From: Cercospora beticola
Lineage: Eukaryota > Ascomycota > Dothideomycetes > Mycosphaerellales > Mycosphaerellaceae
DNA: 64,000 nucleotides
Direction: 5' to 3'
Assembly (NCBI RefSeq): GCF_033473495.1
Contig: NC_088938.1
Span: 2,976,001 to 3,040,000 of the forward strand
Position 1 is the stretch's first letter. Every line of letters starts with the position of its first letter. Positions 30,905 to 41,921 of this stretch are shown here, piece by piece. The notes under the pieces were generated by a model. It saw only the letters and a list, made by a program, of their open reading frames with translations. It did not search any database and was not told where the DNA came from. The position numbers were made by a program, and so were the translations under genes.

Positions 30905-32480
30905 ACTATAACACTTCTCTGGGACATCCAACGTTCGGATACGCAAGATCGAACAGAACAAGAAATGTCAGAGCTTTACAAATTCCCACTTCTCTCCGAG
31001 CCATAACACTCTCCTGAGCGATCAGTTCTCTCTGCGATGGGCATCGACGAGCAGACACCCGGTCAACCGATGGCGGTGATGCGGCTCAGAGTGCTCCAGT
31101 TCCAGCAGACGAGGGTGCAGTGAAGCGTACCAAGATCGAAGGTCCTGGACAAACATACAAGCTTGAGGAGAGGGAGAAGCGTTGGGAGGGTGACAGGAGT
31201 CTGAGTCGTGATTTTCAGAGTCATATTCCATTTGCCTCCAGGCTACAACACCTTTCTAAGCCATCGAGTGTACGGATACTGCAGGATAGATCAGCAAAAC
31301 GAAGACAGAAACAAACACAACGAGGGACTTAGTCGCAGTTTGAACAATCAAAACTTGGTTGCCTCTATGCTATGATTTGCTTCTGAGCCGTTTGGTGTCC
31401 GGATACGTGAGAACGGCCAAAGAATGAACTGAGAGAAAGTGACAGGAATTGTGACTTGAGCGTATTTCCCAACAGTGGGATCTTTGTTGCTTCGAAACCA
31501 TGGAGCCCTCCTGAGCCATTTGATATGCGGATAGTGAGAATGGACAGGGGATCAAGGATCGAGAGAGTACCCAGAATTGAAACTCAGACAGAAATTGGAA
31601 TATTTGATGTTGAGTGACTCCGATCTATTCATCTTTGCTAAGCCACTAAATCTTCGGATGGATTGGGCAAGGATGATTTACAAGCAGCAGAAGCTGATAG
31701 AAGATATGACTACGGCGTGAAATCAACGGCCAGAAACACCATCATCTCCAAGGTGTGCCGGTTCCCTGAGCGGCTTAAGCTCCATCTAGCGGAGAAGAGC
31801 CAGAGAATGAGCTGCAGAGAACATCGATCAGTCTCCAGAATTCTCGCCAAAATCTCGCCTGTCCCGGAATCATTCGGCTTCATCGAGCCGTTGAATCTGA
31901 AAAGGGGGCAAGAAGCGACAGGAAACAAGTGGCAGAGAACAACAGCGAGTAAGACTTAGTCGTAGGTCTCATCAGCAGATCTTCAGTTTCTCCAATCCAA
32001 TTCAGTATCCTGAGCCGTTCCATCCTACTCTACCCCGGAAAAGCCAGAGGACGAATCGCGGAGAGCACCGATTATTCTCAGCAGTATCAATCAGACTCGT
32101 GCCTGCTCGCAATCTATTTCAAATCTCAGGAATATCCAGTCTCCATATGCTCGATAACAGCGGGAGAACGAATCATGGAGAGTCTTAGTTGCACTTTGGG
32201 AATTAGGGCTTCAAGGTAGAATCTTGCCTCTCTCCCATGGAGTCCGGCGGTTATCTAAGCCATTGAGCTTCCAAATAGTTGGCAACTGAACGGGAAACAT
32301 TCATTGAATGACCCATTAGCCTCAACGAAAATTGTCACAACTTTGTTCGTCCCCCAATTCGTTGGGTCCCCGGAGCCATTGAAGCTCCGAATGCTCGAGG
32401 AAAGACCGTGCACGAAGGATGGAAAGTCTTGGCCAGACGTGTCTGGAGGGAGATCGATAGACGCATCGTTCAAGATTGGC

Positions 32481-33528
32481 TGGAGCAGTTGAGTTCTCTT
32501 AATTCTTCTCAGATCTTTGACAAACCGGTTTATGCCTAGGGATGTTTCCCGTGAGCCGTAGAGACAGCAATCGCTTATTTCTATACGGTCTTTCTTCTCT
32601 CCGAGAGTGTCTGCCAACGCAATGTCCACGATCAACACAGCTCGACTTAAGAGCTGCTCACGACCAATGAGCCCAGCCATCAACCTGAAATTCAGCCTGA
32701 TCGTCAGCCTTTCAATAATGAGCAGCGAATAAGATGCCACTATACACCGCCTCGGTCGTCGCAGGAACACCTTGCATCAGATCCTTCGTAAGACTTGCTA
32801 GCAACAACTTTTCCAAGAATTTCGTTCGTTATTGACACTACTGCCGTGCGCAATGAGCTTCAAAGAGCGCAGCAGCAAGAATCGAGGCTGGTCAAAGATG
32901 CTTAGCTGGCGCCTGCGGCAAAACAGGTCGCTTGGTCTCGATGGTAGCCAGAAATAAGGGCGGAGGATCACGCAAGGCTGAGTCGCCTCGTTGCAGATCC
33001 TCAGCAAGTATGCAAGGCTGAGCACTGCGAATCCGGATTCTCTATGAGTTGCTCACAGGTGTTGATCGTTCAATAGCACACCGAAGTAAGCATACCCTGT
33101 TGCCTTCATCTGATTGCTGTGGAAGCTGTGACGATTGCACAGAAAGCCGCTGCAGTGACAGTGTTTTATCTGACATGATGATCTGGAGTATGCAGATCGA
33201 AACTCAGCCTATCAGCTCGCAGATATGCAATGTAACTGCAGCAAGGCTGAACCACTAATTCAACGATCCTACATTGGCAAGCTGAACAACAACAAAGCGA
33301 CGAAGGATTTACCTCAAAGCGATCTGGTCCGAGCCATTGGCCATGCACGCCCCTCGTCAGGCTTGACGGAATGGTGTTGCTGAACGTGGCAATGTTCGGA
33401 TTTGATCCGCGGTTGGTTCGAGGCTTACGCCTTCGTTCCTTTATTCCCACGCCTGACCCAGGGTTTCTCACCTCACACTCGTTGGTTCATCTTCGTTGTT
33501 GGCAACAATTTCACGCAGCAGAATCGCG
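32481..33528. other. Transition from repeat array to cupredoxin gene
   Basis: The repeat theme fades here. A minus-strand ORF of 171 codons (32255-32770) is partly made of reversed repeat sequence and is not supported. Nothing else was recognised. Confidence 0.45.
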
Positions 33529-34864
33529 ATGGCTTCCCACAGCATGCTCGCTCTGCTGCTAGCAAGCGCTGCCCTCGTCAATGCGCAAAATGGAGCAACA
33601 GGACCCAACAACGGCACAGGCGATCGTATCTTCATGGAAGACGAAATTGGTGTCCACCTGGTCACAGTCGGGAAAGTCAGCCATGAATTTGTGCCCAACC
33701 TTGTGGTCGCCAGTCCAGGCGACAAGATCATGTTTCAGTTCTCCTCTGGCAATCACTCTGTGATACAATCACTTTACGAGTGGCCGTGCGTCGCAAGCGG
33801 AGCTGTCGATGGACGAACTGTATTCGCTTCACCACCGCAAGCAGAGGCGACCGATGAGATTCCAACGTACTGGAACCTGACTATCAAAAATACGGACCCC
33901 GTGTTCTATTATTGCGGGGCGCCTGGTTCTTGTGTTACTTGGGGCATGGTAAGTTGATCGCGGCGGACTGACATTGTCAGATCACTTGAGAAGAGATGGT
34001 CAGACTACGGGCCTGCGTTGTCGATGCCTGTGTTCAAGCTGCAATTGGATCGTGACACTGTTCTAGAGTTTGTTTAACTAACGGATTCGTGTTCTTTAGC
34101 TCGGTGTCATTAATCCTACGAGGGCGACGAACCTTACCGCACAAATCGAAATGGCCAAAGAGGCACAGTATGTTCTGTACCCGGACGCAACTCTACCAGC
34201 ATCGGCTTCTGCATCATTGTCAGCTGTCGCAGCAAGTATCCCCGCCGAATCCAACCCCGAACCAACCGCTACATCGAGTGCTTCACCTACCGCCACAACC
34301 AGCGCTGCTGCTTCTCCCGACGACTCCCGGCCTGCTCTATCAACCGGCGCGATAGTCGGTATCGCAATAGCTAGTGTAGCAATCGTTGCGATCATCGGTG
34401 CTCTCATCTTCTATTTTGGTCGGAACCGCGGTCAAATGAAAGCCCTTCGAGAATCGATGCACCGAACACAAGGCGACAACGCAGCTCACAGGCAGAGCCA
34501 CGCACCACACGAAATGACGGTCGACGGCGTCACATATGTCCCAGCACACGAATCTCGTGTAATGAGCATGAAGCCAGGAGGATTTCTTCCCCCTTACGGT
34601 GCGGAGTCGAGATCCAAGTCACCGGATACTGTCTCTACCACGCCAGTGGCAGATTCGCCTCCTGGATTGAATGCACGGAACAGCAATTTGTAAGTCTTTC
34701 TTTGACCCTGACAAATGCGATTGAGAACCGTACTGACTTGGTGAGAAAGGGCGTCCGAGCATTCTGACTTCTATGCGCCTGTACGTCGGCATGAGTTGCA
34801 CGCGCAGCCGAACGTGCCTCAGAATGAGGAGGCCGATGTTAATAGGGGGTCGAGATACCTGTAG
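33529..34864 (+). CDS. Extracellular cupredoxin-domain, Ser-rich transmembrane protein
   Basis: Three exons: 33529-33948, 34100-34689, 34750-34864; 374 residues. The order is signal peptide (MASHSMLALLLASAALVNA), then a cupredoxin-like beta domain (VGKVSHEFVPNLVVASPGDKI; FQFSSGNHSVIQS with the first His; a late FYYCGAPGSC supplying Cys). A Ser/Thr/Pro/Ala stalk, one transmembrane helix (IVGIAIASVAIVAIIGALIF), and a cytosolic tail ending in GSRYL follow. The pattern matches fungal extracellular serine-rich cupredoxin proteins. Copper binding is plausible (His and Cys visible) but not proven. The start at 33529 places the signal peptide first; upstream in-frame codons add a basic leader. Introns have GTAAGT donors. 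Confidence 0.85.
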
Positions 34865-36068
34865 GCAATGTTGGGGGAAGCCTAGAAGCCTGAGCGTCGA
34901 CTGATTTTCACATTGATCGGTGCGGTGTAAATTTACCACATGAACCTGACCCCCCTTCGCTCGGCCTTTTGTACTTCCCTGACTCATCGTTCTTTGGTGT
35001 TGCACGATGGCTCAGTGTCGACGGAGGCTACTCAGTTAGCTCAAATGGGTGCGGCCCTTGCGCCAAGGCCAATGAGCATGGCATGAGATAGTGCTTTGCC
35101 TTTGGTACCCGTTGTTATGATCCATTCGTCGTTTTCTTCACGCCCACAGAGTCAGTAAGCCCGTATAGCTTTCGGGCGCGAAGGGCTGGCGATGTTCTTG
35201 CTCGGAAAGAACTCCGCTTCCAGCATCAGGCGTAAAGGGCTCATGAAGGATTCTCAGCAATAGCTCACAGGACATGTGCTGTTCGCTACGCAAGAGCCTC
35301 ATCCGCCGTCCAGCCCTAGATCTTTTCAGGTTTCGGTCAAAGTTGCCGAGCGGCTGGATCTCCAGATTAGCGAGAGTCGGAAGGAGGGTGTAGGTTGAGA
35401 GGACAGCGAAGCAGACGGGTGCCAAGACATGCAAGCCACCTCGTGGCTTTTTGGCTTTGTGGTCCGGAAGCTTTTCTGGAAGGCCAGCACATGACACTCT
35501 TCTTCACCTGCTCCACGACTTCACAAGCGACGACTCTTGCCGTCGATGTGCGACTTGACTCCATACACACTCTGACACTAGAAGACAGCGCTGCGGCATA
35601 GATACGGATGCCGTACCGCGACTGCCTCGACCCGGCGGCGACTGCCACACGACATGGGGGCAGTATGAGCTGATATGCATTGAACACTTCGTACCAGTAC
35701 ATCCTCAATTTGACTTTGAACCCGGAATCCAGTCACCAGTCTCTGCCTTCAGCCACGACTCGGCAAGCCAGCACAACAGCACTTCTCGTGGTTGTCCATT
35801 CACCCTTCGGAGGCATAGCACCCTTGAAGACTGCAGCCACCATGTTTCGACGCACCAGTATCTGCCAGTCATGCTGCTTGCAGGCGACCTCTCGACACGG
35901 ACTGTGGCGTTCATACAGACGAGACTGTAAGTTCTGGCTACGAGACATGCCTAGATTTTGTATAATCCGCATATCTCGGTCCCGTGGCGATTTATAAGTA
36001 TGTCCCTGTAATCACAAGGTCCAAGTATTGTATCACAGTATTGAGACCGGCACTGATCAGCTACTACC
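34865..36068. other. Intergenic region, 1.2 kb
   Basis: No supported gene. An ATG at 35842 starts a short presequence-like peptide (MFRRTSICQSCCLQATSR) ending at a good GTAAGT donor, but no matching exon was found before the next gene. The rest shows overlapping chance ORFs. Confidence 0.4.
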
Positions 36069-38509
36069 ATGAAGGTCTCCCAGATTTCGCTGTTGGCGGC
36101 GCTCGCGAGCTCTGCGTTGGGTGATGATGCTGTCCTCGCTCGGCAGACCACGCCGATATGTGGAATCACAGGCACCAAATCTCAGGTTCCATTCACAGTC
36201 TCAGTGCTGCGGGCGCAAAGATCTCCCACTGGTTGCATGGATTACTGCAAGAGATTCCGAGCTTGCCGGAGCTTTGCTGTCAGTAACACGTTCTGCTGGC
36301 TATTCAATAATGCTGGCGGCGTGAACTTCAGATACAACGCGACCAGCAATTACAAAGTCTGGGATGTTGGCTACACGATATCGGCAAACACGCCAGGAGT
36401 CACGACACCGAGTACTACCACGACCACCACGACCACTTCTATCAGTAACCCTGTTGTCGAGGTGCAACCGACACAGGAACCAGAACCTGGAGATTCTCCG
36501 GACGTCACAGATATCGGTGGCGATGGCATCTTTCCAACTGACGATGCGGAGTTCTCGATGACCTACACATAACTCAATACCAGCTGCCGACTGTTTCAAT
36601 CATGGGCTCTCCTCCAGCCAGTGCAGGTTTTCCGCAACCAACTGCCAACAACGCACCATGTATGATCGATCCTACCAAGAAGACTGAGCAGTTCAACTTG
36701 CTGGACTACGAATTCATGCCCATTGTCGCTTCGGGCACAACGACCTTGATTCCATTGGCAGCGCCAACCTCAGAAGCACAAGCCAATGCAATGGGCGATG
36801 CAAGCAAGTATCCGCTGCCCGTGTATTACTTCGAGAAGCCGGCCAATGCACCGGACGGGTAAGTCAAGCCAGTTTGTAACTCCTCAATGCAGGTTATTAA
36901 CGAAGTGCAGCGTCTACGACATCGTCATGCTTGTCGGATCGACTCCAAGATATCTTGCCAAATTGAACAATGGCCGCGTTGTCTTGACCACAACTTCAAC
37001 TGGCGCACGGGTTCAGACTCGCCAGGGCCAACAAATGCAGACCACAGTCTTCAAGGTGGACTGCATGTCGAAAATCACTGCTGTCCAAAACGGCCAAGCG
37101 TATTACTTCGACAAATCAGGACGGAACGTCCAATTGACTGCTGGAACTGCCGCCAAAGGCATGATTGCGCATTCACTGAAAGCCGGCACCAAGGCTCATC
37201 GCAAGCGTCGAAGCTTGTATAATGAAGGGCTCCAACCACGATGTGGAAAGTACCCAGAGCAGTTGACTGCCAAAGCGAGGAAGAATGCACCTCCTGCAAC
37301 CTCGAATGGTTGCAGTGGTCTAGGGTACTGGGCGCCAGACTTTACTTTCGGCTCTTCATGCAACAAGCACGATCTATGCTATGAGAACTGCGAGAGTGGA
37401 ACTTGGGACAACTGTAATCAAGATTTCTTCGATGACATGATTAATGAAGGATGCCTGAGCAAGAAGCATTGGTACATGTGGCTGGTAAGTCCGAAAGTTT
37501 TCATTCGCAAAAAGTTATGTCCTGACAGCGACCAGATCTGGGGAGCATGCAACAAAGCAGCTGAGGCTTATGCGCTCGCCGCCGCAACATGGCCGGGAGC
37601 GAAAGCTTTCGTCGAGTCGGGCGCCAAGCGTTGCGAGTGTTCTTGTCCTTCTCCCCAATTCATTTGTGGTGCAGACGGATCCGACAAATCCTACTGCGCC
37701 AACATCTTCAGCAACGAGCAAACAAACTGCGGAGCATGTGGACGAACATGTCCAGAAGGTAGTAAATGGTACGTCAGAAATCCTCACAATCGATCAAATA
37801 CGCCCCTAAACACAGACACTGACCCCTCCCCAGCAAAGGAGGCAACTGCGTCTGCCCCATCGACCAATGCGGCAAAACCTGCCTCGACCTCCGGCAAAAC
37901 CCCTTCCACTGCGGAAAATGCAACAACGCCTGCCCCGACGACAAACCCTACTGCTTAAAAGGAACCTGTATCGCCGCTCCCAAAGAATGCATCGCAGGTC
38001 TCCCCAACCCAAACTTCGAAGGCGACTGGCGCAAAGACTGGCAAACCAGCGTCTGGTCCGACACAATCTTCGGTAATACCCCCACAACAGGCTACAACGA
38101 AGCCTACGACCACCCCGGTCAATACCATTTCTACATCCTCACCCCAAGAGGCGGAGGCATAACAACCAATACATTCTCCACAACAATCACCGCGTGCCCG
38201 AATAAAAGGTATAAACTCGGGTTTGGGTATTACAAAGATCAAGGATCGGATACTTGTACGATTGAAGTTTTGGCTGCGGGGCAAATAGTTTTTAGTTCGA
38301 CGATTGGGAGGTGGGATCAGAATCCTTCGCAGCAATTGGAAATGAAAGAAGCGCAGCTTGGTCCTTTTATGCCTGGAGGTGAGGTGGTGAAGAATGGGCT
38401 TTCATTGAATGTTCCGGTGACGTGGAAGATGGTTTGTCCCGGGGATTGGCAGAATAATGATGATAAGTCGCAGACGAGGTTTGGAAGGTTTACGCTTACG
38501 GCTTTGTGA
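36069..38509 (+). CDS. Modular secreted phospholipase A2 protein
   Basis: Five exons: 36069-36503, 36584-36858, 36911-37484, 37536-37768, 37834-38509; about 730 residues. The order is signal peptide (MKVSQISLLAALASSALG), then a PAN/Apple-like Cys domain (CMDYCKRFRACRSFAVS) and a Thr-rich linker. A beta-rich region follows, then a dibasic KAHRKRR site suited to Kex2 cleavage. Next come the PLA2 domain with the SSCNKHDLCYENC active-site helix (His-Asp pair), Cys-rich repeats, and a carbohydrate-binding-like C-terminal module (GLPNPNFEGDW). Exon 1's splice (GTCACA donor at 36504) is the weakest; without it the frame stops at 36572 and the downstream part lacks a signal peptide. The third intron (51 nt) is frame-neutral and could be retained. 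Confidence 0.78.
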
Positions 38510-38970
38510 GATATGTATGAGTCTGAAAAGAAATCGAGTTGTATGTTGTGGGACTGTTTGAAGTTATTTGGCCGACGGAGGTTTCTTCTTGAAGCGATTG
38601 GTTTGTTGTCGTGCTTTTTGAGCGATGTTGTAGCTTTACTCGTCGTTGGTACATGAGAATTATGCAAATGATTGCAGCATCTGAGTTGGTCCCAGGCAAT
38701 GCTTCATGGTAATCTCAACGTCCGACGCTTGAAGAGTCCACATAGCGCGAATGTGATCGTGGCAAGTATAGTCGGCGACCAGGACGAGAGTCTCTTTCGA
38801 TCGAAGCTCTGTGAGGCCGTCTCAACACCACTCTTCGTGAGTGACTGCATTGGAGTGCACCGTAAAGCTGACCAGTGCGAAGATAAGAGCGACTGCGCAG
38901 CCTTGGTGCTTCAAAAGTATCATGTTTCAAGCGCATTATTCTCATCATGTGGATTAACCAGGCACTCTAC
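38510..38970. other. Convergent 3' region
   Basis: This lies between the PLA2 gene stop and the stop of the minus-strand zinc-binding protein gene. No gene or RNA was seen. Confidence 0.5.
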
Positions 38971-41208
38971 TCATCGTGGCAACACAGGCGTCGAGTCCAA
39001 TTCAACAGCCCTCGGCGTACCCTGACTTGTCCCGTCACTGTGTTTCCGATGTCTGAAATCCAACTTCAACATTCCACTCCTCGGACTCTCTGCTTTTCCT
39101 TGGTCACTGTTCGCCCGCACGCCATGTTTCAGAAAGCCTAGCATCGAACTGCGTCTTCGACCATCTGGCACCGCGAGCTGGGTCGGAGGCTGATGTGAAC
39201 CTGTTGAAGCTGTCGAGGGCTGGCGCTCAGACTCAGCACCAGAATGACTGTCATCGGAGAAGTGGCTCAACCTTGGAATGTCTTGTGAGGACGCGCGTGA
39301 ATGATTTGGTGAGTAGCCAGGGTATCCGATAACTGGAGGCTGTAAAGACTGCGGCGACCTTTGCGGTGGTATTGGACTGGTGCCTCCGGTGGCATTGAAT
39401 GTCGCGAGTCTCTGCTTCAGAAACGCCACTGTTGTCTGCTGGCCGTATTCTGCTACTTGCAAAAGTGAAGCATAGTCGTTGAAGTTGGCATTCCTTGCAG
39501 CTTGACTGAGAGGCCGAAACAGCCCGCTGTACAGTTGTCTCGATGTGCGCTGGAGATGACTGACTGCGGCGTCCTCTGCAGCATCGAAAGAAGGCCCAAA
39601 CAAGGCCAGGCCGCGCTGTCGCAATTTTTCGATCTCCGGCGGCGCGTCTGCCACAGCGAATGACAGAAGTGGTGAGGGTGGGAGTCGCAACGACTGTGCA
39701 GCTTGTTGTGCGAGATCGTTCAAGATGGCATGCGCGTCGGCATAGATTTGGACGATATCGTTCAGGCAGGCAGTAATGCTCTCGTCGGCAGAGGTTGAAA
39801 GACTTGACCGAGAGAAAGCCTGCTGCATCTGTCTCACTGGTTCCTGCGGCCGCAACTCCGATCGTGGTGGTATTTCAGGTGCATACACTTCTTTCGAATG
39901 TTCAGACCATTGGTCTCCATCAGGAGCGATGCTCTGGCTCCCCAAGCTCGTTTGACGAGGTTGATGCGAGGGCCCAGCGGACGATGCTTCCGCCCATGGA
40001 TTCGCGTCTGCCTCGTCCCATGCACTGCTTCCAGCCTGCTGTGGTGCCAAAGGGTTGAGAGCAGGGTTAATATGCTTGTAGTGTGGTGAAGGTGCGAACA
40101 GCTGATCTGCGCGAGCAGACATAGATGCGCCTGCAATTCCATCTGATTCTTCATCTTCGTCTGACTCGTCTTCTGCATCCGCAGTTTTGGTATTACTGCG
40201 GTGATGGCTGTGTTTGGAGTCCATCGTGCCCTGTCTTGGCCTGATACTGCGATCAAGATAGTCATCAGAGAGCCACTGTGAAACTTTCGAATTGTCGGCA
40301 TCATTGGCGGGCCAGAGATTGATGTCGAACTCCTCGCGATCATCTGCGATCCTATTGCTCACGCAGCGAGTCTTGTATTGCACCACGGGATGCATTTCCT
40401 GTCCTCTATGCACACCATTAACGTGATCCAGATAAGCATCCATTCCCGCGTAGACTGCGGGCTCTGGCGCGCTCAGATAGACGCAAAAGATGCATTTGTA
40501 GGCATGCATATTGTGCATCACCGTGCGCTGCGGTACGTGTGACTTGGCAAGAAAGGTCCATCGTATTTTCATGCCTCGTTCAGGGAATTCGAGAACCTTG
40601 GTGCGTATCAGATCGGGATCTGGGCTCACAATGTTGCTCCGGAAGGCGCATCTTTGCTCTCGACATTTTTGAAAGTAGGCATTGGTTTGCTTGGTCGAGG
40701 AGCCACTTCGTGAATAAGCTCCACCTTCCTTGGCCTTCTGTAATGAGGCCTCTCGATCGCCATTCTGCAAGTTGTAGGCACCACGGCAGAAGCCGAGGAA
40801 GTCGTTATCAGGCCGGGCTTCGGGAATCAAAGCCATGGCAGCGTGCTGTTCGGGAGCAGCATGTCTATCCTCGGGCTGTTGGGCTTGAGGTTCCAAACCG
40901 ATGTGCTGCTGCTGGGCCGAGCCCGGTGTGTAGCTCGAGACTGAGGATTTCACCGAAGCAGAAGTGGGAGATAGCGCGGCGAGCGTGGGAGATAAGGCGC
41001 TGCAGGTGGCTATGCGCGCGGCGTCTACGATCAATGATTGCAAGGTCTTGTTCTGTGCACCTGGACTGCTGGAATATTCTCCTCGCGCTGTAAGTGACTT
41101 CCAAGGACGTTGTGACAAGCGACTCTGCGATGTGCTGGATTCGGGAGCGGCAGGCGGAGTGAAGCAGCCTTGCGCCGAGCCACTAGACGGAGGAGGAGCT
41201 GCAGCCAT
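38971..41208 (-). CDS. Fungal protein with a degenerate C2H2-type zinc site (745 aa)
   Basis: A single long exon. Residues 1-125 are Ser/Ala/Pro-rich and disordered. A conserved-looking core at about 125-290 contains NDFLGFCRGAYNLQ, FQKCREQRCAF, and KCIFC followed about 20 residues later by HVNGVH, a C-x2-C...H-x4-H zinc-binding pattern. The stretch RGMKIRWTFLAKSH sits between them. An acidic segment (DEDEESDG) follows, and the C-terminal third is helical with a LRQRGLALFGPSF-type region, ending Ser/Pro-rich. There is no signal peptide. It is probably a nuclear or cytosolic regulatory protein; function unknown. The start ATG at 41208 is the first in frame. Confidence 0.72.
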   Translation of the reverse strand: MAAAPPPSSGSAQGCFTPPAAPESSTSQSRLSQRPWKSLTARGEYSSSPGAQNKTLQSLIVDAARIATCSALSPTLAALSPTSASVKSSVSSYTPGSAQQQHIGLEPQAQQPEDRHAAPEQHAAMALIPEARPDNDFLGFCRGAYNLQNGDREASLQKAKEGGAYSRSGSSTKQTNAYFQKCREQRCAFRSNIVSPDPDLIRTKVLEFPERGMKIRWTFLAKSHVPQRTVMHNMHAYKCIFCVYLSAPEPAVYAGMDAYLDHVNGVHRGQEMHPVVQYKTRCVSNRIADDREEFDINLWPANDADNSKVSQWLSDDYLDRSIRPRQGTMDSKHSHHRSNTKTADAEDESDEDEESDGIAGASMSARADQLFAPSPHYKHINPALNPLAPQQAGSSAWDEADANPWAEASSAGPSHQPRQTSLGSQSIAPDGDQWSEHSKEVYAPEIPPRSELRPQEPVRQMQQAFSRSSLSTSADESITACLNDIVQIYADAHAILNDLAQQAAQSLRLPPSPLLSFAVADAPPEIEKLRQRGLALFGPSFDAAEDAAVSHLQRTSRQLYSGLFRPLSQAARNANFNDYASLLQVAEYGQQTTVAFLKQRLATFNATGGTSPIPPQRSPQSLQPPVIGYPGYSPNHSRASSQDIPRLSHFSDDSHSGAESERQPSTASTGSHQPPTQLAVPDGRRRSSMLGFLKHGVRANSDQGKAESPRSGMLKLDFRHRKHSDGTSQGTPRAVELDSTPVLPR

Positions 41209-41921
41209 GGCATGCTTCGCTAGATGCCAATTGCACAGGGCGGTATAGCGATTGGGGGCACATGTTGTGGGAGAACATGGGTGTTTATCTGCATATCAGT
41301 ACACACGAGCGAGCAGACTCGCAGCCAGACACAGCCATCACCAGAGGAGAACATTGCGACGATCGCAGCACAGCCCAAACCTACCGTCTCTGCCTTGAGG
41401 CCGCACAGCTCGCGACTGTGGCTGCAGGAGCGGCTGCAGATACTCGCTTTGCAGTGTCACTGTTACTGTCGTGCGACGTGTCCCGGAGAGAGAAGTCTTG
41501 ATTTTGCCATGTCGACATTCTCATTTCGATATCATGCTCGATGACTCTGCGAAGGGAAATGGCAAGTGTGTCAGCGTGAGAAGCGAAGTCGTCGCGAGGA
41601 TGAAAGAGAGAGATCTGTGCCCGCAGCACGTGCAGGCGCGAGCCCTGCAGGCCGTGGGGTCCATGCGCCCCAGAGTACCAAGCCCCTTTCGCCGTCTCTT
41701 GGTGCAGAAGATCACAACCAAACGACGTAACGACCACTTCACTACTATACCCGCCATACACTCTCCCAGCATTTGTGCTGCCATTCTCTCACCCACGTTC
41801 CTTACGATCCTCTTCGATTGCGCCTGCCATTCTTTTCAGGTTGCACCTACTCCAAACCTTGAGCTCACGAGACGAAACACCACCCTTCGAACCTACTACG
41901 ACGACGCGATAATCGGCGAAC
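41209..41921. other. Divergent promoter region
   Basis: This is the shared upstream DNA of the zinc-binding protein gene and the GPI-protein gene. It holds only overlapping chance ORFs. Confidence 0.5.

Larger units (their letters stand above)
27425..32480. repeat. Long array of diverged tandem units (about 115-130 bp)
   Basis: A core related to TGAGCCATTCGATATGCAGA recurs near 27437, 27553, 27680, 27785, 27902, 28021, 28137, 28254, 28371, 28485, 28592, 28790, 28902, 28999, 29492, 31014, 31384, 31514, 31640, 31769, 31884, 32013, 32258 and 32371. Within a unit it is followed by a GAACAGAC-like word, GTCAGAGATGGCC, and CCAAATTCTCGTTACTCTCT, then a CATGCTGCTG-like end. Left copies are the clearest; right copies have drifted and are longer. 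Units vary in length, so it is not one reading frame. Non-repeat islands interrupt the array at about 29.1-29.45, 29.7-30.9 and 31.03-31.2 kb. Confidence 0.82.

Noticed and set aside
26755..32480. CRISPR array
   Set aside because: Units are long and diverged along their whole length with no constant repeat and variable spacer pattern, and the genome is eukaryotic.
35030..35100. Possible tRNA A-box-like sequence (TAGCTCAAATGGG)
   Set aside because: No matching B box or cloverleaf stems could be found downstream.
35842..35930. Presequence-like short exon with a GTAAGT donor
   Set aside because: No acceptor and second exon with coding character before the PLA2 gene.
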